A model generated the notes under the pieces. It saw only the letters and a list, made by a program, of their open reading frames with translations. It made no database searches and was not told where the DNA came from. A DNA stretch of 18,429 nucleotides from Petrotoga sp. UBA5851 (lineage in GTDB: Bacteria > Thermotogota > Thermotogae > Petrotogales > Petrotogaceae). The translations under genes and the position numbers were made by a program. Positions 1-6,614 of the stretch are shown here, in pieces. The stretch is taken from the NCBI GenBank assembly GCA_002431635.1, contig DJGH01000072.1, positions 127,182-145,610 on the forward strand, read 5' to 3'. How positions within the stretch are numbered: position 1 is the first letter of the stretch; every line of letters begins with the position of its first letter.

Positions 1-310
1 TAAATGATTCAAGATTGTTTATAACGCACATCCCGCTCTTGGGAAAAAGGAAGACCTTCCATTTATCATGTTTTATAAGCACAAGAGCTTCGTTTTCAAC
101 ATCAATTACTTTTCCAAACTTTCCGGCTACTTCTTTCAACTGTATATAAGTTATATCATTTTCAACCCTAACATTCTTGGAATCAAGCTCTCTCCACTGG
201 ACATATACCGGAAGGGCACTTAATGCTACAGTCGAAAAAAGAGTCAAAATTACAAAGAGTCCAATTACCTTCAGATTCAGCCCCGCGACTTTAATTTTCT
301 CATACACCAC
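1..310 (-). CDS. Secreted protein with copper-amine-oxidase-like (stalk) N-terminal domain, partial
   Basis: This reading frame is open from a GTG start to the left window edge, about 100 residues, so the C-terminus is missing. After a short charged start it has one hydrophobic segment (residues about 12-32, containing VIGLFVILTLFSTVALSA) that is a signal peptide or membrane anchor. It then reads as short beta strands (NDITYIQLKEVAGKFGKV, then ALVLIKHDKWKVFLF), the pattern of the copper amine oxidase N-terminal or stalk domain often attached to cell-wall amidases. GTG codons at 316, 310 and 307 are possible starts; AAGG at 319-316 favours 310 or 307. It lies about 13 nt after the LysM-M23 gene, which suggests a shared envelope role. 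The function of the missing part, possibly an amidase, is inference. Confidence 0.6.
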   Translation of the reverse strand, partial: MVYEKIKVAGLNLKVIGLFVILTLFSTVALSALPVYVQWRELDSKNVRVENDITYIQLKEVAGKFGKVIDVENEALVLIKHDKWKVFLFPKSGMCVINNLESF

Positions 311-323
311 ATTCACCTTCTAA

Positions 324-1166
324 TTATTTACCACCCATATAGGTTTTGAACTCTTCGGGTATGTAATCAAGATTATACGCATACTTTATATTATCCAGAT
401 AGACACCCGGATCATAAGTCTTACCTTTAAGATCTTCAACCTGAAAGTGAAGATGAGGCCCGGTTGATATTCCTGTACTGCCCACTCTTCCTATAATCTC
501 ACCTTGCCTAACAACATAGCCTTTTACAACGTTCATGGAGTTCAGATGGGCATACATATAAACCCTTGCGCCTGAAGATACTTTTACAAATTTTCCGTAT
601 CCGTCATCATATCCAATATCAATAACCTTACCGTCTGAAGCTGAAATAATAGGTGTTCCTGACGGTGCGGCAATATCAATACCCGAATGGAACTTGGTCA
701 CACCATCTATCGGATGCTTCCTGTATCCGTATTCGGAGGTTATATATCCCACAAGAGGCCATACAACGCTTGAAGCTTTGTTAATACATGTTCCGACAAA
801 CTTATAAGGAATCTTTAATTCCTGACCGGATCTTATCATTTGAGAATTTTTTATGTTGTTGTATGTTGCCAAAAGATCCGGATGTGTAAAATACTTCTGG
901 GCAATCGTAGATAAACTGTCGCCGGCAACTACCTTATAAGAAAAAGAATTTTCATTTGGTATAAAAAGCTTTTTACCGGCAATGAGATAATTGCTATTTG
1001 CAAGCGACTGATTGTAATCCATCAGCACTCCAAGCGATATTCCCGTACTTTTAAGAATAGAATAAATTGTATCACCGCTCTTGATCTCATATGTGTATCC
1101 TGCAGCAGAAAAAGAAAGTATACAGGCACATATAAATATAACTAAGAAAACTTTCCTGATCATCAT
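324..1166 (-). CDS. Secreted LysM-LysM-M23 metallopeptidase (murein hydrolase)
   Basis: A 280-residue exported protein. Residues 1-24 form a signal peptide. Two LysM peptidoglycan-binding modules follow (about 26-70, starting YEIKSGDTIYSIL, and 77-121, starting YKVVAGDSLSTIA). Residues about 135-258 are an M23 (LytM/lysostaphin-type) zinc peptidase domain. The zinc ligands are visible: H160 and D164 in FHSGID, and H240 in GPHLHF, with catalytic H207 (AHL) and H238. All active-site residues are present, so an active endopeptidase cutting peptide cross-links in the wall is expected, rather than an inactive NlpD/EnvC-type activator. The ATG at 1166 overlaps the cheB stop as ATGA and has a GAGGGG Shine-Dalgarno upstream. 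It is the next-to-last gene of the long minus-strand train in this window and precedes another secreted protein. Confidence 0.92.
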   Translation of the reverse strand: MMIRKVFLVIFICACILSFSAAGYTYEIKSGDTIYSILKSTGISLGVLMDYNQSLANSNYLIAGKKLFIPNENSFSYKVVAGDSLSTIAQKYFTHPDLLATYNNIKNSQMIRSGQELKIPYKFVGTCINKASSVVWPLVGYITSEYGYRKHPIDGVTKFHSGIDIAAPSGTPIISASDGKVIDIGYDDGYGKFVKVSSGARVYMYAHLNSMNVVKGYVVRQGEIIGRVGSTGISTGPHLHFQVEDLKGKTYDPGVYLDNIKYAYNLDYIPEEFKTYMGGK

Positions 1167-2209
1167 CCACGCCCCTCTAGTATATCTGTAATTTTCTCGG
1201 AGATCTTATAGTTGGGAAGGATGTAGTCTGCGTAGCCTTCTTCAACCACAGCCTTTGGCATTCCATAAACTACACACGTCTCCTGAGATTCAGCAATTAC
1301 CTTTCCACCATAATGCTTTATTTTGAAAGCTCCTTTTGCTCCGTCTCTGCCCATCCCCGTCAGAACAACACCGATTATATTGTTTTTATATATTTCTGCA
1401 GCTAAGTCAAATGTAAAATCAGCGGCAGGTCTTACATTATTAATCTTTTCAGAACCATCAAGAAAAAGTTTCACTCTTGGTCCGTCCTTCTTAACGCCCA
1501 GATGATAATTTCCAGGAGCTATATACACTGTGTTTTTTTCAAGAAGATCGCCTTCCTGAGCTTCTTTTACGGATACTTCTGAAATCTTATCCAGCCTATC
1601 CGCAAGTGATTTTGTAAATCCAGCGGGCATGTGCTGGACAACAATAACCGGAAGATTTATATTGGAAGGGAGATGGGGAATGACGGTATCCAATGATCTT
1701 GGTCCGCCTGTGGAAGAAGCGATGAGAAGAAGTTTATCTCCGACAGAACTTATAAAAGGCCTTGAAGGCTTTTTTATAGGAATCTGCTTCATTTCAAGGC
1801 TGTTTAAGCCTATCTTCATTACGTTTCGTATTTTTTCAACAAGCTCGGACTCGACCTGTCTGAATGTCCAGGAAGTACTGCCTGCTGGCTTCTGTATGAA
1901 ATCCAGAGCCCCGTTTTCAAGGCATTCGATAGTTATTTCAGCATCTTTGGATGTCAAGGAGCTAACCATAATGACTCTGGTAGGAGTCTTTTTCATTATA
2001 ACCTTAAGTGCTTCCAGTCCGTTCAATCGGGGCATTTCAACATCCAGTGTAATCACATCTGGTTTGATTTGACCAATTTTTTCGACAGCTTCCATGCCGT
2101 CTCTGGCCATCCCCACGACTCTCATATCTGTCTGCTTGTCAATTATATCTTTAATAACCATTCTCATAAACGCTGAATCATCTACAATAAGCACATTCGT
2201 CTGCGGCAA
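1163..2209 (-). CDS. cheB: Chemotaxis protein-glutamate methylesterase/glutaminase CheB
   Basis: A full-length CheB of 348 residues: response-regulator receiver domain (1 to about 125) joined by a linker to the methylesterase domain (about 155-345). The receiver keeps D10-D11, phosphoacceptor D56 (TLDVEMP) and K107 (QKP). The catalytic triad is S166 in ASSTGGP, H193 in VQHMPAGF and D289 in GMGRDGA. CheB removes methyl groups from, and deamidates, chemoreceptor glutamyl sites and is activated by CheA. The start is TTG at 2209, supported by AAGGAGGAG at 2226-2218 with a spacing of 8; that Shine-Dalgarno lies inside the last codons of the upstream lipid kinase gene. No cheA, cheR, cheW or receptor gene is adjacent, so this gene sits apart from any chemotaxis cluster. 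It implies the organism has chemoreceptors elsewhere. Confidence 0.95.
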   Translation of the reverse strand: MPQTNVLIVDDSAFMRMVIKDIIDKQTDMRVVGMARDGMEAVEKIGQIKPDVITLDVEMPRLNGLEALKVIMKKTPTRVIMVSSLTSKDAEITIECLENGALDFIQKPAGSTSWTFRQVESELVEKIRNVMKIGLNSLEMKQIPIKKPSRPFISSVGDKLLLIASSTGGPRSLDTVIPHLPSNINLPVIVVQHMPAGFTKSLADRLDKISEVSVKEAQEGDLLEKNTVYIAPGNYHLGVKKDGPRVKLFLDGSEKINNVRPAADFTFDLAAEIYKNNIIGVVLTGMGRDGAKGAFKIKHYGGKVIAESQETCVVYGMPKAVVEEGYADYILPNYKISEKITDILEGRG

Positions 2210-2212
2210 TTT

Positions 2213-2650
2213 TTATTCTCCTCCTTTTGGAGATAACGCTTTTATTAACAAAATAAAAACAACCGCTACAATTATACCATACTTTGGATTAAATTTGAAT
2301 AGTACCTTCCCAAAAATTGTTATTCCTGCAACAATAGAAAAAACTGCAGCTATAAGTACAACTGCAGCCGATATATCTTTAATTTTTCCTACAAGAGCAT
2401 TATATTCCGGATAAAGCAAATCGAGCATCTTTTCGACCACTGTATTCAGGCCTTCCATCAAAAGTACCAGCATTACGGAAAACGACAGCCATAAAACTTC
2501 GTATTCGTTGATGTCCATAAATAAAGCTATAACCAGAACTATAAGCCCTATAAAAGTCTGTATCCTGAAATTTCTTTCCGACTTATGCAGAGAGGAAAGA
2601 CCTTTAAAAGCAAACTTCAAACTTTGATTAAAACTTCTCAATTCATTCAA
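2213..2650 (-). CDS. dgkA: Diacylglycerol kinase / undecaprenol kinase family (DgkA-type)
   Basis: A small integral membrane kinase of the prokaryotic DgkA family. The signature is present: E66-x-x-N69-T-x-x-E73 (EGLNTVVEKMLD), an N-terminal amphipathic stretch with E25 and R26, and K91-D92 (KIKDISAA). The family phosphorylates diacylglycerol or, in Gram-positive members, undecaprenol; the substrate here is not decided by sequence. Besides the usual three helices (about 32-45, 52-69, 95-115) there is an extra C-terminal hydrophobic helix at about 124-139, making it longer than the usual 120-130 residues. The start is uncertain: TTG at 2650 overlaps korC by 8 nt but is only 2 nt from the AAGGGG at 2658-2653, whereas TTG at 2641 gives spacing 11 and an N-terminus (RSFNQSLKFAF) like family members. 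The last codons (SPKGGE) carry the cheB ribosome binding site. Confidence 0.88.
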   Translation of the reverse strand: MNELRSFNQSLKFAFKGLSSLHKSERNFRIQTFIGLIVLVIALFMDINEYEVLWLSFSVMLVLLMEGLNTVVEKMLDLLYPEYNALVGKIKDISAAVVLIAAVFSIVAGITIFGKVLFKFNPKYGIIVAVVFILLIKALSPKGGE

Positions 2651-3248
2651 AACCCCTTACAAGTTTGGTTATCTTATCGTCAAGCTTAAGAGCATAAACC
2701 TTTTCAACAGAGTCATAACCAAGCTGGATTGCTTTGGTATCCAACTCATAAAAGGATGGCTTGACATTTTCTTTCATTGTTTCTATCAAAGTTTCAAAAC
2801 TTATAATATTGGTGGTTTTGACCATTGCTCCCAATGCAACCATATTTGAAACACCGGTATTGTTAATCTTCTCATATGCAATTTTTGTGGCCTGTACCTC
2901 AACAATCTTCTTAGTGATTCTCCCAACAGCATCTTTTTTGAGATTGACATACTCCGAATCATAAAATAAGATTCCGTTGTTTTTTAGAAGCTTGGTATGT
3001 GAAGCGGCAACATCGTGCATAAGATACATAATGTTGAATGTTTCGGCAACCGGAAAATCTATAGGCTCTTTATCGAAAAGCACATCACAGAAAGAGAGTC
3101 CTCCTCTGACCTGGGCACCGTAGTGCTGTGTCTGTACAACCCAGTATCCTTCCTTTACAAGTGCTTCGGCAAGAATTATTCCCATGAGAATATTTCCCTG
3201 ACCGCCCTGACCTGAAATCCTTATAGAAATAGGTATTGAAAGATTCAT
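2643..3248 (-). CDS. korC: 2-oxoacid:ferredoxin oxidoreductase, gamma subunit (KorC-like)
   Basis: The protein (201 residues from this start) matches the pyruvate/2-ketoisovalerate ferredoxin oxidoreductase gamma family: an N-terminal glycine-rich nucleotide-like loop GQGGQG (residues 13-18), then the conserved Q-HYGAQVRGG segment and the central SNMVALGAMVK stretch. It is the small catalytic partner in the anaerobic conversion of 2-oxoacid, CoA and ferredoxin to acyl-CoA and CO2. The ATG at 3248 is chosen over the upstream in-frame ATG because it overlaps the korB stop as ATGA and has AGGAGGAG 5-7 nt upstream; the six extra residues of the longer frame are not needed. The 2-oxoglutarate type is suggested by similarity to KorC, but other 2-oxoacids are possible. 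Confidence 0.87.
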   Translation of the reverse strand: MNLSIPISIRISGQGGQGNILMGIILAEALVKEGYWVVQTQHYGAQVRGGLSFCDVLFDKEPIDFPVAETFNIMYLMHDVAASHTKLLKNNGILFYDSEYVNLKKDAVGRITKKIVEVQATKIAYEKINNTGVSNMVALGAMVKTTNIISFETLIETMKENVKPSFYELDTKAIQLGYDSVEKVYALKLDDKITKLVRGFE

Positions 3249-4087
3249 TGCTCTCCTCCTCTGCATTCTCTGTCTACCTCAAATGTACCCTGAAGATTCT
3301 GGTAGCTCTCAAGATATCCTGGTTTTTCTTCGTTGACAAACTCTCCGACCACTATTTTGCCGGTCAGCTCTTCCTTTGACATTTCCTTGGCCTTGGAAAG
3401 CTGAACTGAGTTGGTTTTGAAGAACTCCTGCATATCAGAAGGCTTAGACATTTTATTGTATCTTCCGAAGTATGTATGACAGTTTGAAATTATTTCCACA
3501 ACAGACATTCCCTTGTGTGAAAGAGCAGTCTGTATATACTTTACTGTCTGCAGAAAGTGATAAACCGTTGACCTTGCAACATACGTTGCGCCTGCGGTAG
3601 TTGCAAGCTGAACAGGATCAAACTGGTATTCCATATTTCCATATGGTGCTGTTGAAGCTATACTTTTGTTTGGGGTTGTAGGCGAATACTGCCCGCCTGT
3701 CATGCCATATATTGAATTATTAAAAAGTATAATAGTAATATCCATGTTTCTTCTGCAAGCATGTATAAAATGGTTTCCGCCAATGGCTAACATATCACCA
3801 TCACCACCCATTGCAACAACCTTCAAGTCAGGTCTTGCAAGCTTGACGCCTGTCGCAAAAGCAACCGCTCTCCCATGCAAAGTGTGCATTGTATTAAAAT
3901 CAAGATATCCGGTTACCCTCGAAGAACATCCTATTCCCGAAACCACAGCTACCTTGTTCTTATCAAGCCCAAGATTTCCCGCTGCTTCCAAAAAAGCTTT
4001 TGTTATTATTCCATTTCCACAACCCGGGCACCATACTGTGGGAAGTGTGTTCTTTCTCAGATAATTAAAGTACTTGGTAGAAGACAT
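3245..4087 (-). CDS. korB: 2-oxoacid:ferredoxin oxidoreductase, beta subunit (KorB-like)
   Basis: A 280-residue thiamine diphosphate-binding subunit. The TPP/Mg motif is GDGD at 95-98 followed by N123-N124 and the YGMTGGQ-SPTTP loop (127-138). Cysteines C20, C23 (WCPGCG), C54 (GIGCSSR) and C203 (NCHTYFG) fit the four ligands of the proximal 4Fe-4S cluster. It forms the catalytic core with KorC and a separate alpha subunit, producing acyl-CoA and reduced ferredoxin from a 2-oxoacid and CoA. The ATG at 4087 has GGAGGTG about 7 nt upstream. The gene directly upstream is a deaminase, not korA, so the usual korA-korB-korC order is broken here; the alpha subunit must be encoded elsewhere if the enzyme is active. 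Confidence 0.9.
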   Translation of the reverse strand: MSSTKYFNYLRKNTLPTVWCPGCGNGIITKAFLEAAGNLGLDKNKVAVVSGIGCSSRVTGYLDFNTMHTLHGRAVAFATGVKLARPDLKVVAMGGDGDMLAIGGNHFIHACRRNMDITIILFNNSIYGMTGGQYSPTTPNKSIASTAPYGNMEYQFDPVQLATTAGATYVARSTVYHFLQTVKYIQTALSHKGMSVVEIISNCHTYFGRYNKMSKPSDMQEFFKTNSVQLSKAKEMSKEELTGKIVVGEFVNEEKPGYLESYQNLQGTFEVDRECRGGEQ

Positions 4088-4108
4088 CGACTTACACCTC
4101 CAGATTTA

Positions 4109-4633
4109 TTATGCTTCTTCATTATTAACCAAGCAGATAGTTTCCACTCCTGTTTTGTTAAAAAAGAATTTGGTAAGCTCATCAGGATAAGGATTCTTAA
4201 AAATAACCTTCCTGATTCCTGAATTTATTATCAGCCTTGCGCATATCGAGCATGGTTGATGTGTAACATATATTATGGCATCTTTGGTTGAGATCCCGAA
4301 CTTAGCCGCCTGCATGAGCGCATTCTGTTCGGCATGCAGCCCAAAACAAACCTCCTGATATTCACCGCTTTTTATTCCAAGAACATCTCTTATGCAGCCT
4401 ATCTGATCACAGTGGGGAAAGTTTGATGGTGGCTGGTTATAGCCTGTGGCTAGTATTCTTTTCTCTCTTACTATGACAGCACCTACTTTTCGGTGCAGAC
4501 AGCTGGAACGCTCGCTTACAAGAAACGCTACTCTCATAAAATAGCTATCCCAATCCTCTTTTGCAGAGGGTTCGGGAAGTTTGTAAAAATCTATTGATTC
4601 AAGATACGAATTGACTTCATTCTGTATGCCCAT
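4109..4633 (-). CDS. Deoxycytidylate (dCMP) deaminase family, ComEB-like
   Basis: A 174-residue zinc-dependent cytidine deaminase-fold protein. The zinc and catalytic motifs are H100-A101-E102 (LHAEQNAL) and P127-C128-x-x-C131 (HQPCSICARL). The pattern SCLHRKVGAVIV-x4-ILATGYNQPP near residues 45-69 is typical of dCMP deaminases, which make dUMP for thymidylate synthesis. An insert with C75, C80 and C96 between the first strands and HAE, also seen in dCMP deaminases, may hold a second zinc or allosteric region. The ATG at 4633 is supported by GGAGAC at spacing 8 and lies 17 nt inside the upstream HemW-like gene. The protein is slightly longer than the usual 150-160 residues because of its N-terminus (about 25 residues before the domain). 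Confidence 0.88.
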   Translation of the reverse strand: MGIQNEVNSYLESIDFYKLPEPSAKEDWDSYFMRVAFLVSERSSCLHRKVGAVIVREKRILATGYNQPPSNFPHCDQIGCIRDVLGIKSGEYQEVCFGLHAEQNALMQAAKFGISTKDAIIYVTHQPCSICARLIINSGIRKVIFKNPYPDELTKFFFNKTGVETICLVNNEEA

Positions 4634-5786
4634 ATAAATTGTCTCCTATTTCAAGTATTTTTTCAAACACGAAATTTGAGAAGTTAAGACCATTTTCGGT
4701 CAGCTTTAAACAATTATTGTTTACAATCAAATAAGGACGCAATTTGTTAAGAAATTCATAAATTGTACTATCGTATTTGTTTCCGAATATTTCTTTTAAG
4801 TGCGAAAGATCTACTCCCTGCAACAATCTCAGACCCATGAATATGGATTCAATAAACTCTTGGTCTTGGGAGTTCTCAGAATAAACAGAATAACAGTATT
4901 CTCCATTTAAAAAACTTTCTATATACGCTTTTACCGAATCAGTATTAACGTATCGAAGATTTTTCAAATGACCGCCGGCGCTTGCTCCAATCCCAAGATA
5001 AGAAAGATTTTGCCAGTACTTTTTATTATGAAGACAACTCTTACCGTTTTTTGCCCAACAAGATATTTCATATCTTTCGTAACCTTGCTGTTCTAAAAAA
5101 AGGTAGATTTCATCAAGCCAGTCACTTATCAAATCTTCATCAGGCATACTTACCAGTTTTGCGTCTATCATTCTCTTCAAAAGAGTATCATGAGAGTTAT
5201 CATAAATATAATATGAAATATGGTCCGGCTTGTACTGTCTTATAAACGAAAGGTTATTACTGACACTCTCTGCTGTTTCTCCAGGAAGTCCGAGAATGAA
5301 ATCAACGTTTATGTTCTCAAAATATTTACTGGCAAGTAAATAGCTTTCTAAAGCTTCTTCAGCGGTATGGATCCTTTTTACATTACCAAGTATTTTATTG
5401 TCAAGAGACTGAATACCCATAGAAACTCTGTTTATTCCAAGGTTATTATACAGTACACACTTTTCTTCTGTAAGACTGTCCGGGTTAACTTCTATTACGA
5501 ATTCTTTTATATCAGTGATGAAGCTTCTTTTCACTTTTTGTACCAGCTCTTCAATAAAACGGATTTCTATAAATGACGGCGTCCCTCCGCCTATATACAA
5601 CGTATCTATAAGTATGGTTTTATCGCTTCTCATTTGAATCTCATTATAAAGAGACAAAAAGTACTCCGTTATAACAGATGTATCCGTCACCGAGCAATAA
5701 TCACAATAGCTGCATCTGCTCTTGCAGAAAGGAAGGTGTACGTATAATCCGGCACTTTTATAATCTGACAAAAAGCCCACCGCCAT
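4617..5786 (-). CDS. hemW: Radical SAM protein, HemW-like (coproporphyrinogen III oxidase-like)
   Basis: A 389-residue radical SAM protein. The cluster-binding motif C21-x3-C25-x2-C28 occurs in VHLPFCKSRCSYCDYC, followed by the SAM-contacting GGGTPS (66-71), SMGIQSLD, DFILGLPGET and the late HN-KYW-LSYLGIGASA stretch that distinguishes HemW/HemN-like proteins. HemW family members bind heme and are proposed heme chaperones; they lack the N-terminal region of true HemN, and so does this protein. The start is uncertain: ATG 5786 has no Shine-Dalgarno and overlaps the upstream gene by 29 nt; GTG 5780 or TTG 5771 (the latter after GGTGGG) would also keep the domain. It is followed by an overlapping deaminase gene. 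Confidence 0.88.
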   Translation of the reverse strand: MAVGFLSDYKSAGLYVHLPFCKSRCSYCDYCSVTDTSVITEYFLSLYNEIQMRSDKTILIDTLYIGGGTPSFIEIRFIEELVQKVKRSFITDIKEFVIEVNPDSLTEEKCVLYNNLGINRVSMGIQSLDNKILGNVKRIHTAEEALESYLLASKYFENINVDFILGLPGETAESVSNNLSFIRQYKPDHISYYIYDNSHDTLLKRMIDAKLVSMPDEDLISDWLDEIYLFLEQQGYERYEISCWAKNGKSCLHNKKYWQNLSYLGIGASAGGHLKNLRYVNTDSVKAYIESFLNGEYCYSVYSENSQDQEFIESIFMGLRLLQGVDLSHLKEIFGNKYDSTIYEFLNKLRPYLIVNNNCLKLTENGLNFSNFVFEKILEIGDNLYGHTE

Positions 5787-6600
5787 CTTTATTGAAAAAA
5801 AGAATTATGGGAAGCTTTATATTCCTGTTGATAAGGTATAATGAAAAAGGATTGCTGTGATCCATTCCGATTCTTACGCCTGCAGAGATATCCTGGTCAA
5901 AAATATCAAGAGGAACTGTAAATTCTACAGCGGGAAAAAATTTATCTTTGTAGAAACACGCCCCCATGGAAAAACCGTCAAGATAATACTTATCAAAAGA
6001 CAGAAGTTCAACTCCGGAATAAAAATAGTTCAAAAGTCCGAAATCCAATATACCTTTTGCCGTGAAAGAGTCTGCCTGAAAAGTAACCGGAAGTTCAAAA
6101 CCTCTCATCATCTTTATACTTACTTTCAAATTCGCAATTTCATTGTAGTAAATATTCTGAAAGGAAAAATTAAAAAAAGTAGGCAATGCACCCTGAACGA
6201 GTGAATATCCTATTTTTTCATAGTCAAACTTCCCGACATCCGTTCTTGTATAGGAAAAAGTATTTAAAAGACCAAAGATCGTATTTTCTACCCCGTACTC
6301 GTATCCCGTTGAGAAGTCACTACCAAAGGCAGGTATTTCAACATATGAAAGAAACACCCTTTCGCCTGTCTTTATTTTTATGGTTTTAAAAAACAGGTTT
6401 TGCTGGATATAGTATGGTTCATAATCGTAAAATCCTGCAAACACCTCTCCTCCTGATGGATAACTGTAACCTGCTCCTGTAAAGTATGAAAATACAGGAA
6501 CATCTGTTTTTTTACCGAAGGCCGTGTCGTACTTTATCTCTGTTGCCCATAGGAAAAGATTTATGCTAAGTATGACAAAAAACAAAACTTTTTTTTTCAT
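5758..6600 (-). CDS. Hypothetical secreted protein, probable beta-barrel
   Basis: I do not recognise the family. The 280-residue product starts with a clear signal peptide (MKKKVLFFVILSINLFLWA, cleavage likely near residue 19-20). The rest has no further hydrophobic helix but many alternating aromatic/polar stretches rich in Y, F and G (for example YIQQNLFFKTIKI, SFQNIYYNEIANLKVSIKM, YFYSGVELLSFDKYYLDGF) and ends in FVRL. That pattern is typical of outer-membrane beta-barrel proteins and suggests a diderm envelope, but this is inference. The start ATG has GGGAGGAATCT just upstream. It lies 14 nt after gatB and overlaps the HemW-like gene, so it is co-transcribed with housekeeping genes. Confidence 0.65.
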   Translation of the reverse strand: MKKKVLFFVILSINLFLWATEIKYDTAFGKKTDVPVFSYFTGAGYSYPSGGEVFAGFYDYEPYYIQQNLFFKTIKIKTGERVFLSYVEIPAFGSDFSTGYEYGVENTIFGLLNTFSYTRTDVGKFDYEKIGYSLVQGALPTFFNFSFQNIYYNEIANLKVSIKMMRGFELPVTFQADSFTAKGILDFGLLNYFYSGVELLSFDKYYLDGFSMGACFYKDKFFPAVEFTVPLDIFDQDISAGVRIGMDHSNPFSLYLINRNIKLPIILFFNKDGGGLFVRL

Positions 6601-6614
6601 AGATTCCTCCCGAA

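Noticed and set aside
1629..2072. 147-codon open frame opposite cheB
   Set aside because: It lies wholly inside the well supported cheB on the other strand, has no ribosome site or recognisable domain, and is a shadow frame. The same holds for other antisense frames opposite korB, gatB, the Gfo/Idh gene and the HemW-like gene.
2643..3266. KorC start at 3266
   Set aside because: The upstream ATG has no good ribosome site and adds an MQRRRA extension; ATG 3248 has AGGAGGAG and an ATGA overlap with korB.
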